Shown here: positions 44,597 to 54,098 of the stretch, piece after piece | Position numbering within the stretch: the first letter of the stretch is position 1 | How the letters are laid out: every line of letters starts with the position of its first letter | Assembly: GCF_026017845.1 (NCBI RefSeq) | Contig: NZ_CP100416.1 | Location: forward strand, 714,303-778,302 | Length of the DNA: 64,000 nucleotides | Source of the DNA: Amycolatopsis mediterranei | Lineage (GTDB): Bacteria > Actinomycetota > Actinomycetes > Mycobacteriales > Pseudonocardiaceae | Reading direction: 5' to 3' | The notes under the pieces: model-generated | Told to the model about the DNA's origin: nothing | Seen by the model: only the letters and a program-made list of their open reading frames with translations | Database searches by the model: none | Translations under genes and position numbers: made by a program

Positions 44597-47500
44597 ATGA
44601 GCACGCTGCAGTTCAAGAAGTCGCCGCGGCTGGCGGCACCGCGGCCGCCGGGCGGTGAGGTGCACCTCGAGCCGCCGCCCGAGGTTCCGCGCGTCATCCC
44701 CGGGAACATCGTCATGAAGGCGCTTCCGGTCGTCATGATCGTCGCGTCGCTCGGGATGATGGTCTTCATGTTCCAGGCCAGCAACCGGAACCCGATGATG
44801 ATGGCCATGGGCGGCATGATGGTCGTCGGGACGCTCGGGATGATGGCGGGCGGCGGTGGCAAGGGCGGCGGCGCCAAGCGCGCCGAGATGGACGAGGACC
44901 GCAAGGACTACCTCCGCTACCTGGGCCAGATGCGCGACCGCGCCCGCGAGGCCATGGTCGACCAGCGCGCCGCCCTGGAATGGGTGCACCCCGACCCGCA
45001 GTCCCTCTGGTCGCTGGCCGCCAGCCGCCGCATGTGGGAACGCCGCCAGAACGACCAGGACTTCCTGCACCTGCGCGTCGGGCGCAGCTCGCACCGGCTC
45101 GCCACGCGCCTGGTCCCGCCGCAGACCGGGCCCGTCGACGAGCTGGAACCGATCGCCACCCTCGCGCTGCGCCGGTTCGTGCGCGCGCACTCGATCGTCC
45201 CCGACCTGCCGACCCAGATCACCCTCCGCGGGTTCGCCGCGGTCAGCATGCAGGGCGACCGCGCGCTGACCCGGGGCCTGACCCGCGCGATGCTCGCGCA
45301 GCTCGTTTCCTTCCACAGCCCCGACGACGTGCTGATCGCGGTCGCCACCGCGGGCCGGGCGAAGGAGGAGTGGGAGTGGGCGAAGTGGCTGCCGCACGTC
45401 CAGCACCCCACGCTGTCCGACGGCATCGGCCAGCTCCGGATGATGGCCGGCTCGCTGGCCCAGATCGAAGACTGGCTCGACGAAGAACTGCGTGACCGCC
45501 AGCGCTTCTCCCGCAACGCCACGCCGGCGCCGGACCAGCCGCACGTCGTCATCATCATCGACGACGCCGAGGTCACCCGCGAAGAGCAGATCGTGCTGGA
45601 GGAGGGCCTGGTCGGCGTCACGCTGATCGACCTGTCCGAGTCCCTCGGCAACCTCGCCGCCCGCCGCGGCCTCCGGCTGGTCGTCGAAGCCGACCGGCTG
45701 GGCGCCCGCAGCGCCGGCGGCGTCGAGTGGTTCGGCCGCCCGGACACCCTCAGCCTGGTCGAGACCGAGTCGCTGGCCCGGCTCATCTCGCCGTACCGCG
45801 TCGGCGGCGCCGCCGGCCAGGACGTCGGCGACGAAGAGCCGCTGCTGTCCAACCCCTCGCTGCTGGAGCTGCTCGGCATCCCCGGCGACCCGATGACCTT
45901 CGACGTCCAGCAGGCGTGGCGGCCGCGGCCGATCCGCGACCGCTACCGCGTCCCCTTCGGCGTCGGCGAGTACGGCCAGCCGGTCGAGCTGGACATCAAG
46001 GAAGCCGCCGCCGAAGGCATGGGCCCGCACGGCCTCTGCATCGGGGCGACCGGTTCCGGCAAGTCGGAGTTCCTCCGCACCCTGGTGCTGGGCCTGCTGT
46101 CCACGCACTCGTCGAGCACGCTGAACTTCGTCCTTGTCGACTTCAAGGGTGGCGCCACGTTCATGGGCCTGGACAAGGCCCCGCACGTCTCCGCGGTCAT
46201 CACCAACCTCGCGGACGAGGTCACGCTGGTCGACCGCATGAAGGACGCGCTGGCCGGCGAGATGAACCGGCGCCAGGAGGCGCTGAAGAACGGCGGCAAC
46301 TTCAAGAACGTCTGGGAATACGAGAAGGCGCGCGAAAACGGCGCGGACCTCGACCCGCTGCCCGCGCTGTTCATCGTCTGCGACGAGTTCTCCGAGCTGC
46401 TGAGCGCGAAGCCGGACTTCATCGACCTGTTCGTCGCCATCGGCCGGCTGGGCCGGTCGCTGCAGATGCACATGCTGCTCGCTTCGCAGCGCCTCGAGGA
46501 AGGCAAGCTGCGCGGCCTCGACTCGCACCTGTCGTACCGGATCGGCCTCAAGACGTTCTCGGCGGCGGAGTCCCGCGCCGCGATCGGCGTGCCGGACGCG
46601 TTCGAGCTGCCGTCGGTCCCCGGTGGTGGCTACCTGAAGTACGACACCTCGACCCTGGTGCGGTTCAAAGCCGCCTACGTCTCGGGTCCGTACCGGCCGG
46701 CCGGCCTCAAGGCGGCGGGCCCGGCGGCGACCGTGGTCCGCGCGGACAAGCGGCCGCAGCTGTTCGTCCCGGACTTCGTCGAGCTGCCGAAGGAACCGGA
46801 ACCGCAGTTCATCGAGGCGGCGCCGAAGGAAGAGCAGCGGCAGTCCGAAGAGGCGGTCGAACCCAGCGAGCTCGACGTCATCGTGTCGCGCCTGGTCGGG
46901 CAGGGCCCGCCGGCGCACGAGGTGTGGCTGCCGCCGCTGAAGGACCCGAACTCGCTCGACACCCTGCTGCCCAACCTGAACCCGACCGACGACCGCGGCC
47001 TGTCCCCGGTCGGCTTCTTCGGCAACGGGCGGCTGCAGGTGCCGCTGGGCATCATCGACCGGCCGTACGAGCAGCGCCGCGACCCGCTGTGGGCCGACTT
47101 CTCGGGTGCGGCGGGGCACGGCGTGATCGTCGGCGGCCCGCAGACCGGCAAGTCGACCATGCTGCGGACGCTGATCATGTCGATGGCGCTGACGCACACG
47201 CCGGAGGAGGCGCAGTTCTACTGCCTCGACCTCGGTGGTGGCACCCTGGCCGGGCTGGCCGACCTGCCGCACGTCGGCGGGGTCGCGGTCGCGCGGCGCG
47301 AGCCGGACAAGGCCCGCCGGATCGTGGCCGAGCTGACCACCCTGCTCACCGAGCGGGAAGGCCGGTTCGGGGCGCTGGGCATCGACTCGATGACCGAGTT
47401 CCGCAACCGCAAGCGCCGCGGCGAGATCCGGCCGGACCAGGACCCGTTCGGCGACGCGTTCCTGGTCGTCGACAACTGGCGGGCGCTGCGCGACGACTTC

Positions 47501-48610
47501 GAAGAGCTCGAAACCACGATCACCCGGCTCGCCACGCAGGGTCTGTCCTACGGCGTGCACGTGATCATCTCCGCCAACCGGTGGGCCGACATCCGCCCGG
47601 CGATCAAGGACATGCTGGGCACCCGGTTCGAGCTGCGCCTCGGTGACCCGACCGAGTCGGACATCGACCGGCGCATCGCGGTGAACATCCCGGCCGGGCG
47701 GCCGGGCCGGGGCCTGACCCGGGAGAAGCTGCACATGCTGGGCGGCCTGCCGCGGATCGACGGCTCCAGCGACCCGGAGACGGTCGCGGCCGGCGTGGCC
47801 GACGCGGTGGCGAAGATCAAGGGCGCCTGGCGCGGCCGCGTCGCGCCGCAGGTCCGCCTGCTGCCGGAGCTGATCACCTACGAAGACGTGCTCAAGCTCG
47901 ACTCCGCCCGGGACTCCAAGCTCGTCCCGATCGGCGTCAACGAAGAAGACCTGCAGCCGGTCTACCTCGACTTCAACGCCGAACCGCACTTCTACGCCTT
48001 CGCGGACGGCGAGTCGGGCAAGACGAACCTGCTGCGGCAGATCGCCCGGGGCATCTCCGAGCGCTACACCGCGAAGGAAGCGCTCATCCTGCTGGTCGAC
48101 TACCGGCGCACGATGCTCGGCTTCATCCAGGGCGATTCGCTGCTCGGATACGCGGTTTCGGCCGCGCAGCTGGAGAGCATGGTCGGCGACGTCTTCAACT
48201 CGATGACGCGCCGCCTGCCGGGCCCGGACGTCACGCAGGAGCAGCTGAAGACGCGGTCCTGGTGGAAGGGCCCGGAGCTGTTCATCCTCGTCGACGACTA
48301 CGACCTGGTCGCCACCTCGAGCAACAACCCGCTGCGGAAGATCTCCGACTTCCTGCCCCAGGCCAAGGACGTCGGCCTGCACCTGGTGGTCGTGCGGCGC
48401 ACCGGTGGCGCGAGCAAGGCGATGTACGACCCGATCATCGGCAAGCTCAAGGAGATCGCGGCGCCGGGCATGGTGATGAACGGCTCGCGCGACGAAGGCG
48501 CGCTGGTCGGCAACATCAAGCCGGGCGCGATGCCGCCGGGCCGGGGCAACATGCTCACCCGCAAGTACGGCAAGCAGCTCATCCAGGTGTCGTGGATCCA
48601 GCCCGACTGA
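44597..48610 (+). CDS. eccC: Type VII secretion ATPase EccC (three ATPase domains)
   Basis: A 1337-residue motor of the ESX system, the fused EccCa+EccCb form. After a short start come two transmembrane helices at about 40-85 (KALPVVMIVASLGMMVFMF and AMGGMMVVGTLGMMAG), a stalk, then three FtsK/SpoIIIE-type ATPase domains. Walker A motifs are GATGSGKSEF near 480, GGPQTGKSTM near 845 and ADGESGKTNL near 1135; the Walker B-like strands are FVLVDFKGG, FYCLDLGGG and ILLVDYRRT. All three keep the Walker Lys. EccC recognises Esx C-terminal signals. Start at 44597 (STLQFKKSPRLAAPRPPGG), the typical EccC start. Confidence 0.97.
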   Translation: MSTLQFKKSPRLAAPRPPGGEVHLEPPPEVPRVIPGNIVMKALPVVMIVASLGMMVFMFQASNRNPMMMAMGGMMVVGTLGMMAGGGGKGGGAKRAEMDEDRKDYLRYLGQMRDRAREAMVDQRAALEWVHPDPQSLWSLAASRRMWERRQNDQDFLHLRVGRSSHRLATRLVPPQTGPVDELEPIATLALRRFVRAHSIVPDLPTQITLRGFAAVSMQGDRALTRGLTRAMLAQLVSFHSPDDVLIAVATAGRAKEEWEWAKWLPHVQHPTLSDGIGQLRMMAGSLAQIEDWLDEELRDRQRFSRNATPAPDQPHVVIIIDDAEVTREEQIVLEEGLVGVTLIDLSESLGNLAARRGLRLVVEADRLGARSAGGVEWFGRPDTLSLVETESLARLISPYRVGGAAGQDVGDEEPLLSNPSLLELLGIPGDPMTFDVQQAWRPRPIRDRYRVPFGVGEYGQPVELDIKEAAAEGMGPHGLCIGATGSGKSEFLRTLVLGLLSTHSSSTLNFVLVDFKGGATFMGLDKAPHVSAVITNLADEVTLVDRMKDALAGEMNRRQEALKNGGNFKNVWEYEKARENGADLDPLPALFIVCDEFSELLSAKPDFIDLFVAIGRLGRSLQMHMLLASQRLEEGKLRGLDSHLSYRIGLKTFSAAESRAAIGVPDAFELPSVPGGGYLKYDTSTLVRFKAAYVSGPYRPAGLKAAGPAATVVRADKRPQLFVPDFVELPKEPEPQFIEAAPKEEQRQSEEAVEPSELDVIVSRLVGQGPPAHEVWLPPLKDPNSLDTLLPNLNPTDDRGLSPVGFFGNGRLQVPLGIIDRPYEQRRDPLWADFSGAAGHGVIVGGPQTGKSTMLRTLIMSMALTHTPEEAQFYCLDLGGGTLAGLADLPHVGGVAVARREPDKARRIVAELTTLLTEREGRFGALGIDSMTEFRNRKRRGEIRPDQDPFGDAFLVVDNWRALRDDFEELETTITRLATQGLSYGVHVIISANRWADIRPAIKDMLGTRFELRLGDPTESDIDRRIAVNIPAGRPGRGLTREKLHMLGGLPRIDGSSDPETVAAGVADAVAKIKGAWRGRVAPQVRLLPELITYEDVLKLDSARDSKLVPIGVNEEDLQPVYLDFNAEPHFYAFADGESGKTNLLRQIARGISERYTAKEALILLVDYRRTMLGFIQGDSLLGYAVSAAQLESMVGDVFNSMTRRLPGPDVTQEQLKTRSWWKGPELFILVDDYDLVATSSNNPLRKISDFLPQAKDVGLHLVVVRRTGGASKAMYDPIIGKLKEIAAPGMVMNGSRDEGALVGNIKPGAMPPGRGNMLTRKYGKQLIQVSWIQPD

Positions 48611-48815
48611 CCGTGCCGTTCGTTCCCGATCCGGCCACAGTCACGGCCGGACGGTTTCGTGAAACGGTCACGTGGTCCGGCGGGGCGGCCTGCTTTTGGC
48701 CGGATCGGGAACAGGCGGCCGGACGCGCTCCCGGCGAGGTGAGTAGGTTCCTCTCCGAGGGCGCGCCCCGACGGCCGGGCGCGGGGGAACGCGACGAAGT
48801 GGGCGGGAGCTGCCG

Positions 48816-50807
48816 GTGACGGTCCGGGTTGCGGTGGACTTCGGGACATCGAGCACCTGCGTCGTCGCCTCGGTGAACGGGCGCGAGCCGCAGGTCGTGG
48901 TGATCGACGGCCAGCCGCTGATGTCCTCGGCGGTCTACGCGGCGGCGGACGGCACGCTGTTCGTCGGCCAGGAGGCCGAGCGGCAGGCGGCGGTCGACCC
49001 GTCGCGGTACGAGCCGAACCCGAAGCGGCGGATCGACGAGGGCGAGCTGCTGCTCGGCGAGAACGTCCTGCGGGTGACCGACGTCGTGCACGCGGTGCTG
49101 GGGCGCGCGGTGTCCGAGGCGCGCCGCCTGGCCGGGGACGCCGAGGTGGACCTGCTCGTGCTGACCCACCCCGCGGACTGGGGCGCGATCCGCACCAGGC
49201 TGTTGCGGCAGGCCGCGGGCGGGCTGGCGCGCGAAGTCGCGCTGGTGCCGGAGCCGGTGGCCGCGGCGGTCTACCACGCGGCGACGTTCGCGCCGCAGGA
49301 CGTGAAGGACGATCGCACCGTGGAGTTCAGCGGCCGCCCCGGCGAGGCGCTGGCGGTGCTGGACCTCGGCGGCGGCACGGTCGACGTCAGCGTGGTGCGG
49401 CGGTTGCCGCCGGACCCCGCGCGGGACCGCGCCGGCCGTCCCCAGCGCGGTGGTTTCCAGGTGCTCGCCACCCGCGGCGATCCCGCCTTCGGCGGCGCGG
49501 ACATCGACCAGGCGTTGCTGGAGCACCTCGGTTCCCTCGTTTCCGCGGCCGATCCGGCCGCCTGGCGCGAGCTGGTCGAAGGCCGCGAGCTGGCCGACCG
49601 GCGCCGGCGCCGCGTGCTGCGCCAAGACGTGCGGGGCGCGAAGGAGACGTTGTCGCGGCACGCCTACACCGACGTGCCGATGCCGCCGCCGTTCGCCGAC
49701 GCGCACGTCACGCGCGAGGACCTCGAGCGGCTGATCGCGGCGCCGCTGGGCCGGACCGTCGAGCTGACGGTCGCCGCGATCGGCGACGCGGGCCTGCGGC
49801 CGAAGCAGCTCACGGCGATCTTCCTGGTCGGCGGGTCGAGCCGGATCCCGATGATTTCGCGGCTGGTGCACGAACGCACCGGCGTCGTGCCGACGAGCCT
49901 CGACCAGCCCGAGACGGTCGTCGCGCGCGGCGCGCTGCGGGCGGTGCTGGTGGACCCGGACCGCACCGGCGCGCTGCCCGGCGAAGCGATGGCCCGGCTG
50001 GGCGCGGCCCCGGGCGGCGCCCTCAATCCGGCGGCGCAGCGCACGGAGGTCGTCCGCCCCGGCGACGTCGCCCCGCGCCCGGCACCGCCCCGCTCCGGGC
50101 CGGGTGGGTTCCCGAACCGCCCGGCGCCCCCGCCGTCGCCGCCGTCGGGTCAGCCGGTGGCCCGGCCGTGGCCGCCGCCCGCCGGGCCGCCCGCCCGGCC
50201 GAACCCGCCGGGCCCGCCCGCCGGTGCCCGTCCCGCCCCGGAACCGGCCGGGAAGAGCCGCCGCAAGCTGTGGGGCCTGATCGCGGCCGCGGTGGTCGTC
50301 GTGGCCGCGCTCGTCGTCGCCGGGGTGCTCGTGTTCGAGAACTCGGGGAACCAGGCCGAGAGTGGCCGGACGCTTTCGCAGTACGACTTCAAGTTCGTCG
50401 CTCCGGAGGACTGGGTCCAGACCGACGACCGGGTCGCCGACAAGCAGGTCGTGATCCACCCGCAGGAGTCCCGTGACGGCAACGACCTGCTGGTCGCGCA
50501 GGAGTACGTCATGGACTACGACGCGACCGCCGACCCGCAGAGGCTCGTCGACGCGCTGAAGCGCAGAGCGGATGAGAAGCCCGCGCTCTACAGCGCGTTC
50601 AACCCGAGCCTGTCGTACGCCGGCAAGACGGTGATCGGGTACCACGAGAGCAAGCAGGACCGGCCCGATCTCCAGGTGGACTGGTACGTCGTGGCGAAGG
50701 GCCGGATCCGCGTCCACGTCGGCTGCCAGTACGCCACCTCCGCGCTGCGGGACCGTGTCGCGGCCGCCTGCGCGCAAGCCGTGCGCACGGTCGAAATCCT
50801 CAACTGA
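48816..50807 (+). CDS. Hsp70-like/Rv3446c-type type VII secretion-associated protein
   Basis: A 663-residue protein. Residues 1-395 are an actin/Hsp70-like ATPase fold: VDFGTSSTCVVA (phosphate 1), LAVLDLGGGTVDVSVV (phosphate 2) and FLVGGSSRIPMISRLV (adenosine). A Pro-rich linker at about 400-475 follows, then a transmembrane helix near 487-508. The extracytoplasmic C-terminal domain, TLSQYDFKFVAPEDWVQTDD, resembles the Rv3446c family of ESX-4 clusters. It could be a chaperone or regulator at the inner face with an outer sensor; the role is not established. GTG start after GGGAG. It follows eccC, as in mycobacteria. Confidence 0.85.
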   Translation: MTVRVAVDFGTSSTCVVASVNGREPQVVVIDGQPLMSSAVYAAADGTLFVGQEAERQAAVDPSRYEPNPKRRIDEGELLLGENVLRVTDVVHAVLGRAVSEARRLAGDAEVDLLVLTHPADWGAIRTRLLRQAAGGLAREVALVPEPVAAAVYHAATFAPQDVKDDRTVEFSGRPGEALAVLDLGGGTVDVSVVRRLPPDPARDRAGRPQRGGFQVLATRGDPAFGGADIDQALLEHLGSLVSAADPAAWRELVEGRELADRRRRRVLRQDVRGAKETLSRHAYTDVPMPPPFADAHVTREDLERLIAAPLGRTVELTVAAIGDAGLRPKQLTAIFLVGGSSRIPMISRLVHERTGVVPTSLDQPETVVARGALRAVLVDPDRTGALPGEAMARLGAAPGGALNPAAQRTEVVRPGDVAPRPAPPRSGPGGFPNRPAPPPSPPSGQPVARPWPPPAGPPARPNPPGPPAGARPAPEPAGKSRRKLWGLIAAAVVVVAALVVAGVLVFENSGNQAESGRTLSQYDFKFVAPEDWVQTDDRVADKQVVIHPQESRDGNDLLVAQEYVMDYDATADPQRLVDALKRRADEKPALYSAFNPSLSYAGKTVIGYHESKQDRPDLQVDWYVVAKGRIRVHVGCQYATSALRDRVAAACAQAVRTVEILN

Positions 50808-50821
50808 GAGGAGGGCACGCG

Positions 50822-51169
50822 GTGCCGTCCGAAGAGTTCGAAAGCGCCGCGGCGTCCTTCACGCGGATCGGGCAGGACGCGGTGACGCATTCCCGGCGCG
50901 TCACCGGGAACGCGCTCGCGCGCAGCCGGCGGCGGCACAGCGAGAACGCCGAACTGCTGAAGCAGAGCGGGCGCGGCACGAAGTCCGGCGACCCGACGCC
51001 CGGCACGCTGCGTGCGGCCGCCGAACGATTCCGCCGCGCGCGCGGGCTGGCGGTTCCCGCGGAGCCCGATCCGGTTCCTTCGCGTTCGCAACCTCCGGCG
51101 CGATCCCCTCGATCGGGTGACGACGACGAAGACTTTTCCCAGATGCGAATCATGCAGCGCGATCGGTGA
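50822..51169 (+). CDS. Small ESX-locus protein, unknown
   Basis: A 115-residue basic protein (PSEEFESAAASFTRIGQDAV), starting at GTG 12 bases after GAGAGGAGG and 14 bases downstream of the Hsp70-like gene, so in the same operon. The N-terminal 60 residues look helical; the C-terminal half is Arg/Pro/Ser-rich ending in an acidic-basic stretch. No W-x-G and no signal peptide. Not recognised; possibly an accessory or regulatory protein for the Esx pair that follows. Confidence 0.6.
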   Translation: MPSEEFESAAASFTRIGQDAVTHSRRVTGNALARSRRRHSENAELLKQSGRGTKSGDPTPGTLRAAAERFRRARGLAVPAEPDPVPSRSQPPARSPRSGDDDEDFSQMRIMQRDR

Positions 51170-51420
51170 AACTGCGCGGCCGGTTGCTGTGCGCGTGCTA
51201 ATCCCGCTGGTGGGGAACGCGTTTCCGGGTGATGCGCCACTGGTTCGGGGCGATCTCCGGATATCCGTGGCGACCGGTTCCCGGTGGGGGCGTTAACGCA
51301 AGCAACTACTTCCGGGCAAACCACGACAAGGGGGAACCGGACGTGGCAGTGTCTGCGTCGTAGGGCCGTACGAACGAGCTTGGTACGGACAACCACCACT
51401 CTTCTGAAGGGGGTACCGGT

Positions 51421-51747
51421 ATGAGCGCCGGACAGGGATTCCAAGGAACAGTTGCCCAGTTCACCGATGCCGAGGGCAAGGTCACCGAGGTTCGGGCCCA
51501 GATGGACCAGAACCTCTCGACGCTGCGCGACCGCATCGAGGCCACCCGCGCCGGCTGGCAGGGTGAGGCGCAGAAGGCCTTCGACCACGTGATGATGCGC
51601 TTCGACGAGGACGCTCGCGGCATGAACCAGGCGCTGCAGCGCATCGGTGAGCTGCTCCGCGAGGCCGGCTCCAAGTACGAGCGTTCCGAGCAGCAGCAGC
51701 AGGAGATCCTCGGCGCCGTGAACCGCGGCTTCGACGCCCTCGGCTGA
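51421..51747 (+). CDS. WXG100 (Esx) protein, EsxB-like
   Basis: A 108-residue helical hairpin protein with W46-Q-G48 in the turn (RAGWQGEAQKAFDHV). The C-terminal helix has a Y-x-x-x-E signal (KYERSEQQQQE), the mark for EccC-dependent export. It is encoded with a second WXG100 gene 57 bases downstream, and such pairs form heterodimers. The RBS is GAAGGGGG. The 250-base upstream region has no gene and probably carries a promoter. Confidence 0.93.
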   Translation: MSAGQGFQGTVAQFTDAEGKVTEVRAQMDQNLSTLRDRIEATRAGWQGEAQKAFDHVMMRFDEDARGMNQALQRIGELLREAGSKYERSEQQQQEILGAVNRGFDALG

Positions 51748-51803
51748 ACACTTTCCGAATCCTTCACCACCACCCAGCATCTTCAGCTCAAAAGGAGTAA
51801 GTC

Positions 51804-52097
51804 ATGCCTGATGGCGCCGGCATTGTCGTCAATTACGCCACCATCCGCGCGGCCGCGGATGACTGCACGCAGACCGGGGGCGAGCTGCAGTCCGCCTTCG
51901 ACCGCCTCAAGGACGACCTGAGGCCGCTGACCACCACCTGGACCGGTTCCGCCAAGGAGCAGTACGACGCCGCCCAGCGCACCTGGGACCAGAAGTTCGA
52001 GGACCTGAAGCAGGTTCTGGCGCAGATCGCCGCCGCCCTGCCGCAGATCGCCGACGGTTACCAGTCCACGGACAGCGCCGTCGAGGGTCTGTTCTGA
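51804..52097 (+). CDS. WXG100 (Esx) protein, EsxA-like
   Basis: A 97-residue helical hairpin with W46-T-G48 (TTTWTGSAKEQYDAA) and the C-terminal GYQSTDSAVEGLF, which contains a Y-x-x-x-D signal. It pairs with the preceding Esx protein. RBS AAAGGAG. Followed by a strong terminator. Confidence 0.93.
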   Translation: MPDGAGIVVNYATIRAAADDCTQTGGELQSAFDRLKDDLRPLTTTWTGSAKEQYDAAQRTWDQKFEDLKQVLAQIAAALPQIADGYQSTDSAVEGLF

Positions 52098-52116
52098 GCC
52101 GGTAGCCCCGGAAACC

Positions 52117-52155
52117 ACGGCGGGCCCGCACTCCGGTGCGGGGCCCGCCGTTTTC
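52117..52155. terminator. Bidirectional terminator between Esx and DUF4333 genes
   Basis: ACGGCGGGCCCGCAC (52117-52131) pairs with GTGCGGGGCCCGCCGT (52136-52151) with a single bulge and a 4-base loop, followed by TTTCTTTT. It lies between convergent genes. Confidence 0.85.
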
Positions 52156-52197
52156 TTTTGTGCGGCAACGGCAACCCGGCGGAGACCGCCGGAAAGC

Positions 52198-52914
52198 TCA
52201 GTGCGGCGCGCCGACCTCGTACTCGGGCCGGTCGTTGAGCACCCGCACGGTCACCTTCTTCTGCTGCCCGCCGATGGTCACCGTGCAGTCGAACGTCGTG
52301 CCGTTCTTCGCGGCTTCGTTCGCCGGGCACTGCGCGTCCTTCACGTCCGGCTCGCCGTAGTTCTCGTTGAGGACCTTGACCACACCGTCCTCAAGGGACT
52401 GTTGCGCCAGGACGTCTCCGCGGAACGCGCCCAGCAGCCAGGCCGCGCCGCCGCCCAGCGCGAGCACCAGGACCGCCGCCGCAGCGATCAGCAACGGCTT
52501 CTTCGACTTCGGCTTCTTCTCCGGCTCGACGGCGAAGGCGCCGAGACCGCCGTACTGCGTGGGCTGGAACCCGCCGCCGTACTGCTGCCCGTGCCCGGGC
52601 GTCGGCGGCTGCTGGTGCGGCGTCGGCTGGGACGGCGGCGGCCACGGCCCGCCGCCCGGTTGTCCCGGCTGCCAGGGCCCGGAGAACGAGCCCGACGGCT
52701 GTCCCGGGTTCCACTGGCCGGTGTAGGCCCCCGTGGTGCCGGAGCCGGGAGGCGCGCCCGGGTCGGCGTTCTGCTGCCACTGCCCGGTGTGCGGGCCGGT
52801 CGCCTGCTGTTCCGGCGCCCATCCGGCGGGAGCGCCGGGCGGGCTCGACGGTGGCTGCCACCACTGCGGCTGCCGCGGGTCGGGTGGCTGGGACGGTGGT
52901 GACTGTGGCGTCAT
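52198..52914 (-). CDS. DUF4333 membrane protein
   Basis: A 238-residue protein. Residues 1-130 are Pro/Gln/Gly/Trp-rich with repeats like TGQWxPG, probably disordered and cytoplasmic; then KKPKSKK, a transmembrane helix at about 137-157, and a C-terminal extracytoplasmic domain of about 75 residues. That domain (VLAQQSLEDGVVKVL...CPANEAAKNGTTFDCTVTI) has the two cysteines and layout of DUF4333. Function unknown. It ends in the shared terminator of the Esx operon and is upstream-adjacent to the lipoprotein gene, which it follows by 30 bases. Confidence 0.8.
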   Translation of the reverse strand: MTPQSPPSQPPDPRQPQWWQPPSSPPGAPAGWAPEQQATGPHTGQWQQNADPGAPPGSGTTGAYTGQWNPGQPSGSFSGPWQPGQPGGGPWPPPSQPTPHQQPPTPGHGQQYGGGFQPTQYGGLGAFAVEPEKKPKSKKPLLIAAAAVLVLALGGGAAWLLGAFRGDVLAQQSLEDGVVKVLNENYGEPDVKDAQCPANEAAKNGTTFDCTVTIGGQQKKVTVRVLNDRPEYEVGAPH

Positions 52915-52943
52915 CGGAGCTCACCTCGGGTCGTGGTCACGCC

Positions 52944-53837
52944 TCAGCTGCCCTGCGCTTCGCCGAGCCGGCGGTAGAAGTCGTCCATCGCCGCCCGGTC
53001 GGGCAGCACCGTGATCTGGCTCGCGTCCGGCAGCTTCGGCATGTCCTGCACGCTCGCCTTGCCGGTGAACCGGAACTCGTACTTGAGTTCGAGCTGGTGC
53101 CCGTCGCCGGCGAACTTGGCCTCCATCACGAAGGAGACGAGGCTGCCGTCGGGGTTCAGCGTGATCGTGGCCGGGACCGCGGCCTTCTTCAGCTCCGGCC
53201 CGATCTGGCCGGTGATGCTCGGCGGCAGGATCTCGACCTTGTCCTTGACGAAGATCCCGAACGGCACGTTCACCGTCAGCGCGGTCTTGCCGTCGCCGAG
53301 GCTCTTGGCCCCGCGGACGGCCCGCTTGTCGGCCTGGTACGCCTCGACGGTCGAGTCCGCCATCCGGCACGGCGTCAGCACGCCGCCCCAGGCGCACGGC
53401 ACGACCAGCCCGCCCTCCGGCTTCGGCATCGAGACCCACGCCGTCGGCGAGACGCCCTTCTGCACGTACATCGGGCCGAGGTAGGTGTACTCGACCGCGC
53501 CGTCCGCGGGGGTGTAGGTGTCGATGATCTCGTCGGGGTTCTTCTGCGACCGGTGCCGCACCGCGCGGCTCTCCGGGCTGCCGGTGCGCGCCGACGTCAC
53601 GGTGCTGTGGATCCACTTGTCGTCGAACTTGAAGTAGGCGTCCAGCGAGTTGGTGACGTCGCGCGTGTCGGTGATGGCGTCGGAGAGCTTGCCGATGACC
53701 TGCTCGAACTTGGCGCCGACGTAGTCCGCCGCGTCGTCGCCCTTCGGCAGCGCGGTGCCCGCCTTCGCCTGGCCGCAGGCGCTGACCAGGGCCAGCAGGG
53801 CGCCCATGACGAAGATCGCCGTCGGTCGTTTGCTCAT
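52944..53837 (-). CDS. Putative lipoprotein
   Basis: A 297-residue protein with a lipoprotein signal: SKRPTAIFVMGALLALVSAC, lipobox Cys21. The mature part is beta-rich with paired cysteines in VPCAWGGVLTPCRM. The ATG at 53837 follows GGGGAC. No family recognised. It sits with the DUF4333 gene on the outer side of the ESX-4-like locus and is divergent from rplM. A surface or cell-envelope role is expected. Confidence 0.75.
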   Translation of the reverse strand: MSKRPTAIFVMGALLALVSACGQAKAGTALPKGDDAADYVGAKFEQVIGKLSDAITDTRDVTNSLDAYFKFDDKWIHSTVTSARTGSPESRAVRHRSQKNPDEIIDTYTPADGAVEYTYLGPMYVQKGVSPTAWVSMPKPEGGLVVPCAWGGVLTPCRMADSTVEAYQADKRAVRGAKSLGDGKTALTVNVPFGIFVKDKVEILPPSITGQIGPELKKAAVPATITLNPDGSLVSFVMEAKFAGDGHQLELKYEFRFTGKASVQDMPKLPDASQITVLPDRAAMDDFYRRLGEAQGS

Positions 53838-53960
53838 GCCGTCCCCTGCTCGCGTGGTGCCTCCGGATGGCCCCATCCTCGCGTGTCGCGGTGGCGTTCG
53901 CAGGCGCTTCGGCGGGAAAAATCCGGTAGGGTCCCGGCTGCGCCCGGGCCGCTGAGAGCC

Positions 53961-53966
53961 TAATAT
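53961..53966 (+). promoter_or_regulatory. -10 box of rplM-rpsI
   Basis: TAATAT is close to consensus. Transcription would begin near 53973 and leave a leader of about 125 bases, with a G/C inverted repeat (CCCCC and GGGGG around 53985-54012) that could be regulatory. Confidence 0.55.
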
Positions 53967-54098
53967 GGGCGCATCCACCACCCCCCATGCGCGGGTGCGG
54001 TGACCGTGGGGGTATCTTCATATGTCGTTGTGCGCTGCGGCGCGTAAGCGCTAGGCCCGCACAGAACCCACACGCAATGTTGACGACGAGGTAGACCC

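Noticed and set aside
44492..48382. A 1296-residue minus-strand open frame
   Set aside because: Antisense of eccC, whose three Walker motifs prove the plus-strand reading.
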